Assembly (NCBI RefSeq): GCF_000761545.1
Contig: NZ_JPMY01000016.1
Coordinates: 1-64,000 of the forward strand
Length of the DNA stretch: 64,000 nt
Reading direction: 5' to 3'
DNA from: Pseudomonas sp. ML96
Lineage (GTDB): Bacteria > Pseudomonadota > Gammaproteobacteria > Pseudomonadales > Pseudomonadaceae
This document shows, piece after piece, positions 43,218 through 52,911 of this stretch. The notes beneath the pieces are model-generated. The model ran no database searches. It saw nothing but the letters and a program-made list of their open reading frames with translations, and was not told the DNA's origin. Position numbers and translations under genes: made by a program. Position 1 is the stretch's first letter. The number at the start of each line of letters is the position of its first letter.

Positions 43218-45578
43218 ATGACCAAGAAGCCCTGTGCGGGAGAAATCGCGCTGGCAATCGGCACGCTGTTAAGCGCCCCCGCTGCCATGGCGCAGGACAG
43301 CCTGCCCTTCCCTCCGACGCCCTCCGCCAGCGACGCCGGCCCCACCCTCAAGGAGTCGCGGCACGCGAAGCGCCAGGCGCAGTCGCACCTGCCGGCGGAT
43401 GCGCCGAATATCCTGGTGATCATGCTCGACGACGCCGGCTTCGCCCAGGCCGATACCGTGGGCGGCGGCATCCACACGCCGACCCTCAGCCGCGTCGCCG
43501 ACAGCGGCATCCGCTACAACGCCTTCCACACCACCGCAATCAGTTCGGCCACTCGCGCCGCGCTGCTGACCGGGCGCAACCATCACCGAGTGGGCAACGG
43601 CGTGATCGCCGAGCTAGCCACCGATTGGGACGGTTACACCGGGGAGATTCCCAAGAGCTCGGCGACCATGGCCGAAGTGCTCAAGCAGCACGGCTACAGC
43701 ACCGCCGCCTTCGGCAAGTGGCACAACACGCCGACCCACGACACCACGGCGGTCGGCCCCTTCGACACCTGGCCCAGCGGCTACGGCTTCGAATACTTCT
43801 ACGGCTTCCTCGCCGGCGAGACCTCCCAGTACGAGCCGCGCCTGTACCGCAATACCACGCCGATCGAGCCGCCGCACGAGCCCGGCTACCACCTCAGCGA
43901 GGACCTCGCCGAGCAGGCCGTGGACTGGCTGCAGGAACATCAGACCCATGCCCCGAGCAAGCCCTTCTTCCTCTACTGGACGCCGGGCGCCGTGCACGGA
44001 CCGCATCAGGTCAACGCGACCTGGGCGGACAAGTACAAGGGCAAGTTCGATGCCGGCTGGGACAGCTACCGGCAAGAGACCTTCAAGCGCCAGAAGGCTC
44101 TCGGCTTCATTCCCCAAGACGCCCAGCTGACCCCACGCCCGGCGGAGCTGCCGGCCTGGAACAGCCTCAGCGCCGAGCAGAAGCGCTACCAGGCACGCCT
44201 GATGGAGGTCTACGCCGGCTTCATGGAACATGCCGACACCCAGGCCGGCAAACTGCTCGACGAGTTGGAACGCCAGGGCGAGCGCGACAACACCCTGGTG
44301 TTCTACGTGTTCGGCGACAACGGCGCCTCCGCCGAAGGCATGGAGGGCACCATCAACGAGCTGCTCGCGCAGAACGGCATCACCTTCCCCAAGGAGCAGC
44401 AGCTCAAGGTGCTCGACGGCATGTACGGCGGCCTACCGGCGCTGGGCGGCGCCAAGCTGGAAAGCATGTACAACGCCAGCTGGGCCTGGGCCGGTTCCGG
44501 CCCCTTTCCCGGCACCAAGCTGGTGGCCGGCTACTTCGGCGGTACCCGCACGCCGCTGGCGGTGTCCTGGCCCAAGCGCATCGCGGCGGACGAACGGGTC
44601 CGCCAGCAGTTCCACCACGTCAACGACATCGCCCCGACCGTCTACGACCTTCTCGACATCACGCCACCGAAGTCGGTCAACGGCGTGGTCCAGGACCCGC
44701 TGGACGGTGTGAGCATGGGCTACACCTTCGCCGATGCCGCGGCCGAGCCACGCAAGCCGGCGCAGTACTTCGAGGTGCTCGGCAGCCGCGGCATCTACAA
44801 GGACGGCTGGATGGCCTCGGTATTCGGCCCGCGCAAGCCCTGGGTCCAGGGCTTTGCCCAGTTCATGGGCTGGAACCCGCAGAACGATCACTGGGCATTG
44901 TATGACCTGAGCAATGATTATTCGCAGGCCACCGACGTGGCCGAGAAGTACCCGGAGAAACTCGCCGAGCTCAAGGCGGAGTTCGACGCCCAGGCCAAGG
45001 CTAACCACGTCTACCCCATCGGCGCGGGGCTTTACCCCTTCCTCGCTCCTTCGGTGCTGGCCGGCGACGGCCGCCAGGAGTGGCACTTCACCGCGCGGGT
45101 CAAGCGCCTGCCGGAGTTCGCCGCGCCCAACCTGCGCAACCGCAGCAGCCTGGTGAGTGCCGAGGTCGAGTTGCCGGGCAACGCCAGCGGGGTGATCTAC
45201 GCGCTGGGCGGCATGGGCGGCGGGGTGACGCTGTATCTCGACAAGGGCCACGTGGTCTACGAATACAACGCGATGGCCGTGGCCCGCATCAGGCTGCGCG
45301 CCGAGCGCCCCCTGGCCGCCGGCCCGGCGCGGATCGAGGTGCGTACCCAGGCCACCGCCGCCAAGCCCGGCTCGCCGGTGCAGCTGAGCCTGCTGGTCAA
45401 TGGCGAGGAAGTGGCCAGCGGCGCCACGCCCTTCACCCCACCGCTGACCTTCACCGCCAGCGAGACCTTCGATGTGGCGCAGGACCTCGGTTCGCCGGTG
45501 GCGCTGGACTACTTCGACCGCGCGCCGTTCGCCTTCGATGGCAACGTGCGGGACCTGCAAATCCGCTATCTCCCCTGA
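43218..45578 (+). CDS. Ser-type formylglycine sulfatase (arylsulfatase)
   Basis: This 786-residue exported sulfatase has a signal peptide ending AAMAQ (about residue 26), the metal-binding VIMLDDAGF (D71, D72) and the maturation motif SSATRAALLTGR, in which the position converted to formylglycine is S109 and the third position is Ala rather than Pro. The FGKWHNTP and GDNGASAEG segments are conserved. It is larger than many arylsulfatases, with a C-terminal beta-rich domain. The Ser form requires a radical-SAM maturase, which is encoded at 46469-47728. It should release sulfate from an aryl or steroid-like ester in the periplasm. Confidence 0.93.
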   Translation: MTKKPCAGEIALAIGTLLSAPAAMAQDSLPFPPTPSASDAGPTLKESRHAKRQAQSHLPADAPNILVIMLDDAGFAQADTVGGGIHTPTLSRVADSGIRYNAFHTTAISSATRAALLTGRNHHRVGNGVIAELATDWDGYTGEIPKSSATMAEVLKQHGYSTAAFGKWHNTPTHDTTAVGPFDTWPSGYGFEYFYGFLAGETSQYEPRLYRNTTPIEPPHEPGYHLSEDLAEQAVDWLQEHQTHAPSKPFFLYWTPGAVHGPHQVNATWADKYKGKFDAGWDSYRQETFKRQKALGFIPQDAQLTPRPAELPAWNSLSAEQKRYQARLMEVYAGFMEHADTQAGKLLDELERQGERDNTLVFYVFGDNGASAEGMEGTINELLAQNGITFPKEQQLKVLDGMYGGLPALGGAKLESMYNASWAWAGSGPFPGTKLVAGYFGGTRTPLAVSWPKRIAADERVRQQFHHVNDIAPTVYDLLDITPPKSVNGVVQDPLDGVSMGYTFADAAAEPRKPAQYFEVLGSRGIYKDGWMASVFGPRKPWVQGFAQFMGWNPQNDHWALYDLSNDYSQATDVAEKYPEKLAELKAEFDAQAKANHVYPIGAGLYPFLAPSVLAGDGRQEWHFTARVKRLPEFAAPNLRNRSSLVSAEVELPGNASGVIYALGGMGGGVTLYLDKGHVVYEYNAMAVARIRLRAERPLAAGPARIEVRTQATAAKPGSPVQLSLLVNGEEVASGATPFTPPLTFTASETFDVAQDLGSPVALDYFDRAPFAFDGNVRDLQIRYLP

Positions 45579-45618
45579 CCCCATCGGGACGCGCCCAGCG
45601 CGGCCCACGGAGACGACC

Positions 45619-46452
45619 ATGGCCATCGCCGACCTGAAGAACAAGAAAGTCCTGATCACCGGAGCGGCCTCAGGCATCGGCCGCGCCACGGCACTGGCCT
45701 TCGCCCGCCGCGGGGCCATCCTGCTTCTGTGCGACATCGATACCAGCGGCCTGGCCGCGCTGAGCCAGCAGATAGTCGACGCCGGCGGGCAATGCTTCAG
45801 CTATGAGATAGACGTCACCGACGCCACCGCCATGGCCGAACTGGCCGCCGGCATCCATGTCGCCCAGGGCGCGGTCGACGTGCTGATCAACAACGCCGGC
45901 GTCGGCTACCTGGGCCGCTTCCTGGATAGCGACCTGAACCACTGGCCGCGGGTGCTGGACATCAACCTGATGGGCGTGGTGCACGGCTGCTACTGCTTCC
46001 TGCCACGCATGATCGAGGCCGGCGGCCCGCGCCAGATCATCAACGTGGCCTCCGCCGCAGCCCTCTACCCCTCCCCGAGCATGGCCGCCTACGCCGCCTC
46101 CAAGCACGCGGTCTACGGCCTGAGCGAAGTGCTGAAGATGGAGCTGAACGACACTGAGATACAGGTCACCACCGTATGCCCCGGGGTGATCAACACGCCG
46201 ATAGTGGCCAACCGCAGGAATATCGCCGCCTCCGTAGGCGTGGAGCAGATCAGTCGCCTGCAGCAGTATTACCAGAACAAGGGCTGCGACCCGGAGCTGG
46301 TGGCCGAGAGCATGGTGCAGGCGGTGCAGCAGGGCCGTGACCTGGTACTGGTAGGCCCCTTCGCCCGCCTGATCTTCCAGCTCAGGCGCCTCTCGGTCGG
46401 TCTGCTGCGACGCATCGTGCTCAAGGATGCGCGCAAGATCGGCTACCTCTGA
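45619..46452 (+). CDS. Short-chain dehydrogenase/reductase (between sulfatase and maturase)
   Basis: This 277-residue SDR has TGAASGIG near residue 15, INNAGVG, the catalytic Ser in NVASAAALYPSPS and YAASK. Proline-glycine PGVINTP is typical. The C-terminus is basic and hydrophobic. Start 45619 follows CGGAGA. It lies 40 bases after the sulfatase stop and 16 before the maturase start, so the three are one operon. It could oxidise the hydroxyl freed by the sulfatase, as in steroid or alcohol oxidation. Confidence 0.9.
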   Translation: MAIADLKNKKVLITGAASGIGRATALAFARRGAILLLCDIDTSGLAALSQQIVDAGGQCFSYEIDVTDATAMAELAAGIHVAQGAVDVLINNAGVGYLGRFLDSDLNHWPRVLDINLMGVVHGCYCFLPRMIEAGGPRQIINVASAAALYPSPSMAAYAASKHAVYGLSEVLKMELNDTEIQVTTVCPGVINTPIVANRRNIAASVGVEQISRLQQYYQNKGCDPELVAESMVQAVQQGRDLVLVGPFARLIFQLRRLSVGLLRRIVLKDARKIGYL

Positions 46453-46468
46453 TTCCACAGGCCACACC

Positions 46469-47728
46469 ATGAGCGATCTGCAGCAGCAAGGCATGCACCT
46501 GATGGCCAAGCCCGTCGGGCCGATCTGCAATCTCGATTGCGATTACTGCTTCTACCTGGAGAAGGAGCAGCTGCACCCGCCGAGCAACCGCTTTCGCATG
46601 GCCGACGAGGTGTTGCGCGCCTATGTGCAGCGCTACATCGCCGCGCAGCACAGCCCGGAGGTCGAGTTCACCTGGCAGGGCGGCGAGCCCACCCTGCTGG
46701 GGCTGGAGTTCTTCCAGCGCGCGCGGGCCTACCAGCGAGAGTTCGCCAACGGCAAGACCATCCGCAATACCCTGCAGACCAACGGCACGTTGCTCGACGA
46801 AGCCTGGTGCGCCTTCCTGGCCCACGAGGGCTTCACGGTAGGCATCAGCCTGGACGGGCCGCAGGAGCTGCACGACTTGCACCGGCCGGACAAGCGCGGT
46901 CGCTCCAGCTTCAACGACGTGATGCACGGCCTGGCGCTGCTGCAGAAGCACCTGGTGCCCTACAACGTGCTGGTGACCGTGACGCGCGATACCACGCTGC
47001 AACCGCTGGCGGTCTATCGCTTCCTCAAGGACGCCGGCGTGCGCCATATCCAGTTCAACCCGGTGGTCGAGCGCGCACCGACGGTGCCCGACGCGGCGCG
47101 CGGCCAGCAGTTCGCCACGCCACCCGAGCTGCGCCTGCACGACCTGCAGCAGCCCGACGCGCAGGTGACGGCGCAGAGCGTGGCGCCGGAGGCCTACGGA
47201 GAGTTCCTCACCGCCATCTTCGACGAGTGGGTACGACACGACGTCGGCACCATCCACGTGATGAACTTCGAATGGGCCCTGTCCGCCTGGTGCCAGCTGC
47301 CGCCCAGCGTCTGCCTGTTCGCCCCGCGCTGCGGCAAGGCGGCGATCGTCGAGCACGACGGCAGCCTGTACTCCTGCGACCACTACATGTACCCCGAGTA
47401 CCGTCTCGGCAACATCCGCGAGCAGGACCCGGCCGAGCTGCTGGCCTCCCCCGCCCAGCAGGCCTTCGGCGCGGCCAAGGAAGAAGCGCTGCCCGACTAC
47501 TGCCGCAACTGCGACTACCTGTTCGCCTGCCATGGCGAGTGCCCGAAGAACCGCTTCAGCGAGACGCCGGACGGCAAACCCGGGCTCAACTATCTGTGCG
47601 CGGGCTACAAGCACTACTTCCGCCATGTCACGCCCTACCTCAACGCCATGGCCCAGCTGATCGCCCACGGCCAGCCGGCCGACCTGATCATGCAGGCCTT
47701 CAACGGCCCGCTGCTGATCAAGCTGTAG
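46469..47728 (+). CDS. Anaerobic sulfatase-maturating enzyme (radical SAM, SPASM)
   Basis: This 419-residue radical SAM protein has the cluster motif CNLDCDYC (C20, C24, C27) followed by TWQGGEPTLLG and a C-terminal SPASM cysteine set including CRNCDYLFACHGECPKNRF. anSME proteins convert an active-site Cys or Ser of sulfatases to formylglycine in the cytoplasm before export. The neighbouring sulfatase has the Ser form, which only this kind of maturase can process, so the pairing is mechanistically consistent. It ends four bases before a convergent gene. Confidence 0.93.
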   Translation: MSDLQQQGMHLMAKPVGPICNLDCDYCFYLEKEQLHPPSNRFRMADEVLRAYVQRYIAAQHSPEVEFTWQGGEPTLLGLEFFQRARAYQREFANGKTIRNTLQTNGTLLDEAWCAFLAHEGFTVGISLDGPQELHDLHRPDKRGRSSFNDVMHGLALLQKHLVPYNVLVTVTRDTTLQPLAVYRFLKDAGVRHIQFNPVVERAPTVPDAARGQQFATPPELRLHDLQQPDAQVTAQSVAPEAYGEFLTAIFDEWVRHDVGTIHVMNFEWALSAWCQLPPSVCLFAPRCGKAAIVEHDGSLYSCDHYMYPEYRLGNIREQDPAELLASPAQQAFGAAKEEALPDYCRNCDYLFACHGECPKNRFSETPDGKPGLNYLCAGYKHYFRHVTPYLNAMAQLIAHGQPADLIMQAFNGPLLIKL

Positions 47729-47732
47729 CCTG

Positions 47733-48470
47733 CTACTCGCCCACCTGGGCGGCCAGCTCGTCGAGGTCGACTATGCCCCTGGCCAGATAGAACTCCACGC
47801 CCCCCGAGGACTCCCGCGGCCTGTTCGCCAGGATCTGCGAACGCACGAAGCGGTACCCCTGGTGCACCCTGCCGAGCGCCTCGGCCTGGGCTGCATCGGT
47901 GTTCTGCATCTGGCGCAGGCCCTGTTGCAGACCCTGGTCCAGAGCCTGCCGCTCGGCCTGCGCCAGGCCCTGGTATTCGCCGTCGAGGAAGGGATAGCTG
48001 CGCGCCTGATAGTCCAGCAGCAGGCGCGCCATATCCCGGCTGCGCTGGCGCAGCAGCTGCGCCGTGGTGGCCGCGGCGCCCTCCTCCGCCAGCTGCTGTT
48101 CGGCCCAGACCTCCATCTCCCGCTGCAACCGCAACAGCCGCAGCAACAGCGGCGGGTACTGCTCCGCCTGCTGCCGGGGCAGGCATTCGAGGTCCTTGAA
48201 CAGGCGCTGCATGTCGCGCAGATGCGCGGCCACGGGCTCGGGCTGGCCCAACTGCACCACACGGGTCGCTAGCAGATTCAGGCTGTCGTAGCTGGAGGCC
48301 AGCGCGCGGGAATCCTGCGCCTCCAGCGCCGGGTTGAAGTACAGCAGCGCGCTGGAACACAACAGCGAACTGCGCGTGCGCAACTCGTGCAGGTGCTGCT
48401 GCACCTGTTCGTCCGCACCGGCGTTCATCGCGTACAGCCATCCAAGCAACAGCAGTGCACCCAGCCGCAT
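47733..48470 (-). CDS. Exported protein of unknown function (paralog of 15126-15860)
   Basis: This 245-residue protein has a signal peptide ending NAGA/D (about residue 19). Conserved positions with its paralog are LLCSSALLYF after the signal, LGQPEP, RSRDMARLLLDYQ and GGVEFYLARGIVDLDELA. The sequence is helical and Gln/Arg/Leu-rich with two Cys and no recognised domain. The ATG at 48470 follows GAGGGAACGG. It comes 43 bases after the solute-binding protein gene, downstream of envelope module 2. Confidence 0.75.
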   Translation of the reverse strand: MRLGALLLLGWLYAMNAGADEQVQQHLHELRTRSSLLCSSALLYFNPALEAQDSRALASSYDSLNLLATRVVQLGQPEPVAAHLRDMQRLFKDLECLPRQQAEQYPPLLLRLLRLQREMEVWAEQQLAEEGAAATTAQLLRQRSRDMARLLLDYQARSYPFLDGEYQGLAQAERQALDQGLQQGLRQMQNTDAAQAEALGRVHQGYRFVRSQILANRPRESSGGVEFYLARGIVDLDELAAQVGE

Positions 48471-48513
48471 ATCCGTTCCCTCGCCATGACGTGATGGGAT
48501 GGAATGAAACCGG

Positions 48514-49335
48514 CTATGGGCGTCGCTCACCTCCCCCGGCTCGGGGGGGCTGGTCATCAACTTCGCCCGGATATATCCGCGGCGCCAGCTGCGGCCATTC
48601 GGCAGAGGCGCGGATGCGCCCGATCTCCTGCCAGACGCGGTCCAGGCGCACCTTCTCGCGGGCATACAGGGCCTTGTTGAAGGCCAGGTAGGTATTGCTC
48701 TGCATGAACTGCCGGGGTAGGCGCTGCAGGTCGGCAAACTCCGGCGTCTTCAGCAGCTCGCTGATGCGCGGCTCCAGACCCAGGGCCAGCTCCGCGCGCC
48801 CCATCAACAGCATGCGCATCAGCTGTTCCGGCGAGTTGGCGCTGTCCAGGCCCGGCTGGCCCAGCTCCGCCAGGCGCGCGGTAAAGGCCGAGATGCCGGC
48901 CTCGTGAATTACCGGGGAATGCAGACCGGTGAAGCGCGCGCCGTCCCAGTCGGCTCGGCTGTCACGGCGCCTGATCACCACCGAGATCACCTCGCCCACG
49001 GCCCTGGAGGGGTTGGCCAGGCCACGGCGCAGCGGCATCGCCAGCCTGATCCGGTTCGTCGGGGTATCGGCGACGGTCGCCACGCCCTCGAGATCACCCG
49101 CGGTGACCGCCTTCAGGCAGCGCCGCCAGGGCAACACGACGAACTCGACGCGCCAGCCCATCTGCCCCGCCGCGCGCCGGATCAGGTACTGAGCCTGGCC
49201 GTCGCGGTGCGGAAAGGTCAGCGGCGGGTAGGCGTGGTCGCTCACGCAGATGCGCAGGCGCTCGGGCTGCGCCGGCACTTCGGCCGACGCGGCCAGGCTG
49301 CACAACAGCCCGCACCAGAGCAGCCACCGGCGCAT
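48514..49335 (-). CDS. SBP_bac_3-type periplasmic solute-binding protein
   Basis: This 273-residue exported protein has a signal peptide (LLWCGLLCSLAASA/E) and a domain of bacterial extracellular solute-binding family 3: LRICVSDHAYPPLTFPHRDG at the start, EGVATVADTPTNR and a late MLLMGRAELALG. No ABC permease or ATPase gene is adjacent, so it may act as a stand-alone sensor or accessory protein rather than ABC component. It lies between the RND gene and the 245-residue exported protein gene. The start follows GGAGG. Confidence 0.85.
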   Translation of the reverse strand: MRRWLLWCGLLCSLAASAEVPAQPERLRICVSDHAYPPLTFPHRDGQAQYLIRRAAGQMGWRVEFVVLPWRRCLKAVTAGDLEGVATVADTPTNRIRLAMPLRRGLANPSRAVGEVISVVIRRRDSRADWDGARFTGLHSPVIHEAGISAFTARLAELGQPGLDSANSPEQLMRMLLMGRAELALGLEPRISELLKTPEFADLQRLPRQFMQSNTYLAFNKALYAREKVRLDRVWQEIGRIRASAEWPQLAPRIYPGEVDDQPPRAGGGERRP

Positions 49336-49350
49336 GTCACCGTCCTCCCC

Positions 49351-51753
49351 TCAGGTAGCCTTCCTGAGCAGGAAGTGCGACAGCGCGGGAATCAGCACCA
49401 ACGCGCCGATCATGTTCCAGACGAACATGAAGGTCAGCAGGATGCCCATGTCGGCCTGGAACTTGATCGGCGACCAGGCCCAGGTCACCACGCCGGCGGC
49501 CAGGGTGACGCCGACCAGGGCGACCACCTTGCCGGTGAACGCCACCGCGTTGCGGTAGGCCATGGCCAGCGGCACGCCGGCGCGCTGCTGGGCCAACTGC
49601 ACGCTGAGCAGGTACAGGGCGTAGTCCACGCCGATACCGACACCGAGGGCGATCACCGGCAGTGTGGCCACCTTCACGCCCATGCCCAGCCAGACCATCA
49701 GCGCCTCGCAGAGGATCGAGGTGAGCATCAGCGGCAGCACCGCCACCAGCACCGCGCGCCAGCTGCGGAAGGTCACGAAGCAGAGCAGGATCACCGCGGC
49801 GTAGACGTACAGCAGCATGATGCGGTTGGCCTCGCGCACCACGATGTTGGTGGCGGCCTCGATCCCGGCGCTGCCGGCCACCAGCAGGAACTGGCGCTGC
49901 TCGGTGCTGTGCTCGTGCACGAACTGCTCGGCCACCTTGACCATGTGATCGAGGGTCTCGGCCTTGTGATCGGTCAGGTAGGCCACTACCGGCATCATCG
50001 AGCAGTCGGTGTTAAACAGCTCCGGGTTGTTCACCGAGGCCTGCTGGGCGCCGTAGTTCAGCACGTTCTGGTTGCGCGCGATGGTCAGCCACTTGGGGTT
50101 GCCCTCGTAGGAACCGGCCGTGACCTGACGCACCGCATTGACCAGCGACACGGTGGTCTGCACCCCGGTCTGTTGTTGCAGCAACCAGCCCAGGCGATCC
50201 GCCTCGACCAGGCTCTGGTATTTCAGGCAGCCTTCTTTCGGCGTCTTCAGCATCACTGCGAACAGGTCGCTGGACAGCGAGTAGTTGTCGGTGATGTAGG
50301 CGTTGTCGAGGTTGTAGCGCGAGTCCGCACGCAGCTCGGGGGCGCCGGGGTCGAGGTCGCCGATCTTCAGCTGCAGGCTGACGACGAAGCCAGCCACCGC
50401 CAGCACCGCCGCCACCAGCAGAGTGACGGTGGCCCAGCGGCGCTCGGTAAAGCGGTCGAGCCCGCTCCACAGTGCGCCCAGGCCACGGCCGCGCACCTCT
50501 TCCTGCTCATGCCGCAGGCTGCGCGCGGCGGCGCGCTGGCTGACGCCCAGGTAGGACAGCAGCACCGGCAGCAGCACCAGGTTGGTGAAGATCAGTACCG
50601 CCACGCCGACGCTGGCGGTCACCGCCAGGTCCTGGATCACCGGGATGTCGATCAGCATCAGCACGGCGAAGCCGACGGCGTCGGCCAGCAGCGCGGTGAG
50701 GCCGGCGAGGAACAGGCGGCGGAAGGTATAGCGCGCGGCCACCAGCTGGTGGGTACCGCGCCCGACGTCCTGCATGATGCCGTTCATCTTCTGCGCGCCA
50801 TGGGACACGCCGATGGCGAATACCAGGAACGGCACCAGGATGGAGAACGGGTCCAGCGCGTAGCCGAACAGCGCCACCAGGCCCAGCTGCCAGACCACGG
50901 CGATCAGCGAGCAGCAGACCACCAGGGTGGTGCTGCGTACACAACGGGTGTAGGCGTAGATGATCAGGGTGGCGATCAGCGCGGCGGCGACGAAGTACGC
51001 CATGACCAGCAGCAGGCCGTCGAGCAGGTCGCCGATCAGCTTGGCGAAGCCGATGATGCGAACCTTGACCGCCCCGCTCTCCTGGCCTTCATAGCGGGCC
51101 CGCAGCTTGTCCTCGAGCACCTTGGAGAAGGCGTGGTAGTCGATGGCCTGGCCGCTGACCGGATCTTTCTCCAGCAGCGGCACGAAGATCATGCTGGAGC
51201 GGAAGTTGTTGCCCACCAGGCTGCCTACTATGCCGGAGCGGGCGATGTTCATGCGCAGCTGTTCGACGCTGGCCGGCGAGCCGTCGTAGGAGTCGGGCAT
51301 CACCGGGCCGCCCTGGAAGCCCTGCTCGGTCACCTCGGTCCAGCGCACCGCCGGGGTCCATAGCGACTTCATCCAGGCACGGTCGACACCGGGAGTCACG
51401 AACAGCTCGTCGTTGATCTCCTTGAGCACCTGCAGATAGGCGGGATCGAAGATATCGCCGTCGGGGTTCTCCACCACGATGCGCACGGTGTTGCCTAGGC
51501 CGCGCAGCGAGTCGCGGTGCTCCAGGTAGTTCTGAATGAAGGGTTGGCTCTGCGGCAGCATCTTCTCAAAGCTGGCGGTCAGGCTCAGGCGGGTAGCCGC
51601 CACATAACCCAGCACCAGGGTGATCAGCGCACAGGCCAGCACCACCAGCAGGCGGTTGTTGAAGATGCTGCGCTCCAGCAGGCTGCCGGAGCGCGCGTCG
51701 AAGCCTTGCAGCTCCCGCACCACCGGCATGCCGTCGTGCTCGTAGTTACCCAT
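49351..51753 (-). CDS. RND superfamily (MMPL-type) transporter, module 2
   Basis: This 800-residue protein is the paralog of the 6044-8557 gene and has the same MMPL layout: N-terminal helix, periplasmic loop with SFEKMLPQSQP, two five-helix bundles and DIPVIQDLAVTASVGVAV. It lacks the ~37-residue cationic tail of copy 1. It is downstream of the YCF48-like gene by 24 bases. Its companions are the second DUF1329 and DUF1302 proteins. Lipophile transport between inner membrane and periplasm is inferred from HAE3 relatives. Confidence 0.88.
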   Translation of the reverse strand: MGNYEHDGMPVVRELQGFDARSGSLLERSIFNNRLLVVLACALITLVLGYVAATRLSLTASFEKMLPQSQPFIQNYLEHRDSLRGLGNTVRIVVENPDGDIFDPAYLQVLKEINDELFVTPGVDRAWMKSLWTPAVRWTEVTEQGFQGGPVMPDSYDGSPASVEQLRMNIARSGIVGSLVGNNFRSSMIFVPLLEKDPVSGQAIDYHAFSKVLEDKLRARYEGQESGAVKVRIIGFAKLIGDLLDGLLLVMAYFVAAALIATLIIYAYTRCVRSTTLVVCCSLIAVVWQLGLVALFGYALDPFSILVPFLVFAIGVSHGAQKMNGIMQDVGRGTHQLVAARYTFRRLFLAGLTALLADAVGFAVLMLIDIPVIQDLAVTASVGVAVLIFTNLVLLPVLLSYLGVSQRAAARSLRHEQEEVRGRGLGALWSGLDRFTERRWATVTLLVAAVLAVAGFVVSLQLKIGDLDPGAPELRADSRYNLDNAYITDNYSLSSDLFAVMLKTPKEGCLKYQSLVEADRLGWLLQQQTGVQTTVSLVNAVRQVTAGSYEGNPKWLTIARNQNVLNYGAQQASVNNPELFNTDCSMMPVVAYLTDHKAETLDHMVKVAEQFVHEHSTEQRQFLLVAGSAGIEAATNIVVREANRIMLLYVYAAVILLCFVTFRSWRAVLVAVLPLMLTSILCEALMVWLGMGVKVATLPVIALGVGIGVDYALYLLSVQLAQQRAGVPLAMAYRNAVAFTGKVVALVGVTLAAGVVTWAWSPIKFQADMGILLTFMFVWNMIGALVLIPALSHFLLRKAT

Positions 51754-51777
51754 TTCCGTGTCTCTCTGCGTGCGGGG

Positions 51778-52854
51778 TCATTGAACGAGCAGCCGGCGCG
51801 CGCCGCGCGTGCCGACCAGCACCAGGGCGCCCGTCGTCGAGGCCTGGGCCGCGGCGACCGGGGTCATGGCGGGCTGCGGTTGCAGCTGGAAGCTGGCACC
51901 GTCGTCGCTGCTGAGCAGCAGATGGCCGGCCTGGCTGAGCAGCGCGAGACGGCCGTCGGCCAGGCGCGTACCACTGGTGATGCTCACCGGCAGGCCGGTC
52001 TCGACCTGGCTCCAGCTGGCGCCGGCATCGACACTGCGGAACACGTTGCCGCGCAGGCCGAAGACCAGTGCCACGTCGGGCGTACCGAGGATGCCGAAGA
52101 AGCTGCCGGCATAAGGCGTTGGGCTGGGGACGAAGCGCCCGCTGCTGCGGTCGAGCTTGAGCAGCAGCCCCTGTTCGCCGGCAATCAGCAGTTCACCGCC
52201 GGCCGGGCGGATGGCATAGAGGTTGAGTGCGCTGGGGTTGTCCGTGTGCTCCAGCCAGGGCGTCCAGGTGCTGCCGCCGTCCTCGGTGCGGAAGATCAGG
52301 TTGAAGGCGCCGACTATGTAGCCGATCCGCTCGCTCTCGAACCACACGTCGAGGAATGGCTTGTCCGCACCCTCCTCGGTCATGCGCTGGGCCTCGCCCA
52401 CTAGCGCGGCCAGGGCCTCGTTCGCCGGGTTGGCGCGGGCCAAAGCTCGGTAGTGATTCAGCATGTTGGGGCCGACCTGGCGACCGTCGAACTGGCGCTG
52501 CCAGCTCTCGCCGCCATCGGCGCTGTGCAGCACCACGCCGTCGTGGCCGACCGCCCAGCCGTGGCTGGCCGAGGGAAAGTGCACGGCCACCAGGTCGGAG
52601 CTGACCGGCACGCGGGCCTGCTGCCAGCTCTCGCCTCCGTTGTCGGAATACAGAATGTGCCCGCGCTGGCCGACCGCCACCAGGCGCTCACCGGCGCTGG
52701 CGAGGCCCACCAGCAGGCCGTGCTGGGCCAGGTGGCTGATCTGTGCCGGGGTGTCCAGCACATCGACGAAGCCCTGTGCCACCACCGGCCGGCAGAACGG
52801 TGCGCTTACCGCCGCGGCCAGGCCGGCCAGCAAGGCCCACTTGAGAATGTTCAT
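51778..52854 (-). CDS. YCF48/BNR-repeat periplasmic protein, module 2
   Basis: This 358-residue paralog of 8579-9649 has a signal peptide ending CRPVVAQG (about residue 27) and propeller motifs RGHILYSDNGGESWQ, GWAVGHDGVVLHSADGG and YIVGAFNLIFRTEDGG. It is placed between DUF1329 and RND genes, the same order as in module 1. The start follows GAGATCG. Presumably it helps assemble or tether the module proteins. Confidence 0.8.
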   Translation of the reverse strand: MNILKWALLAGLAAAVSAPFCRPVVAQGFVDVLDTPAQISHLAQHGLLVGLASAGERLVAVGQRGHILYSDNGGESWQQARVPVSSDLVAVHFPSASHGWAVGHDGVVLHSADGGESWQRQFDGRQVGPNMLNHYRALARANPANEALAALVGEAQRMTEEGADKPFLDVWFESERIGYIVGAFNLIFRTEDGGSTWTPWLEHTDNPSALNLYAIRPAGGELLIAGEQGLLLKLDRSSGRFVPSPTPYAGSFFGILGTPDVALVFGLRGNVFRSVDAGASWSQVETGLPVSITSGTRLADGRLALLSQAGHLLLSSDDGASFQLQPQPAMTPVAAAQASTTGALVLVGTRGARRLLVQ

Positions 52855-52911
52855 GAGTCGATCTCGTTGATGGCCACCGGAGCCCTCAGGCCCCGGTGGC
52901 GTGGCAGTGCG

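Noticed and set aside
48904..51363. An 819-codon open frame on the plus strand across the RND gene of module 2
   Set aside because: Its product is His/Gln/Asp-rich with no domain, and a similar antisense frame lies over the paralogous RND gene; both reflect codon bias in the true genes.
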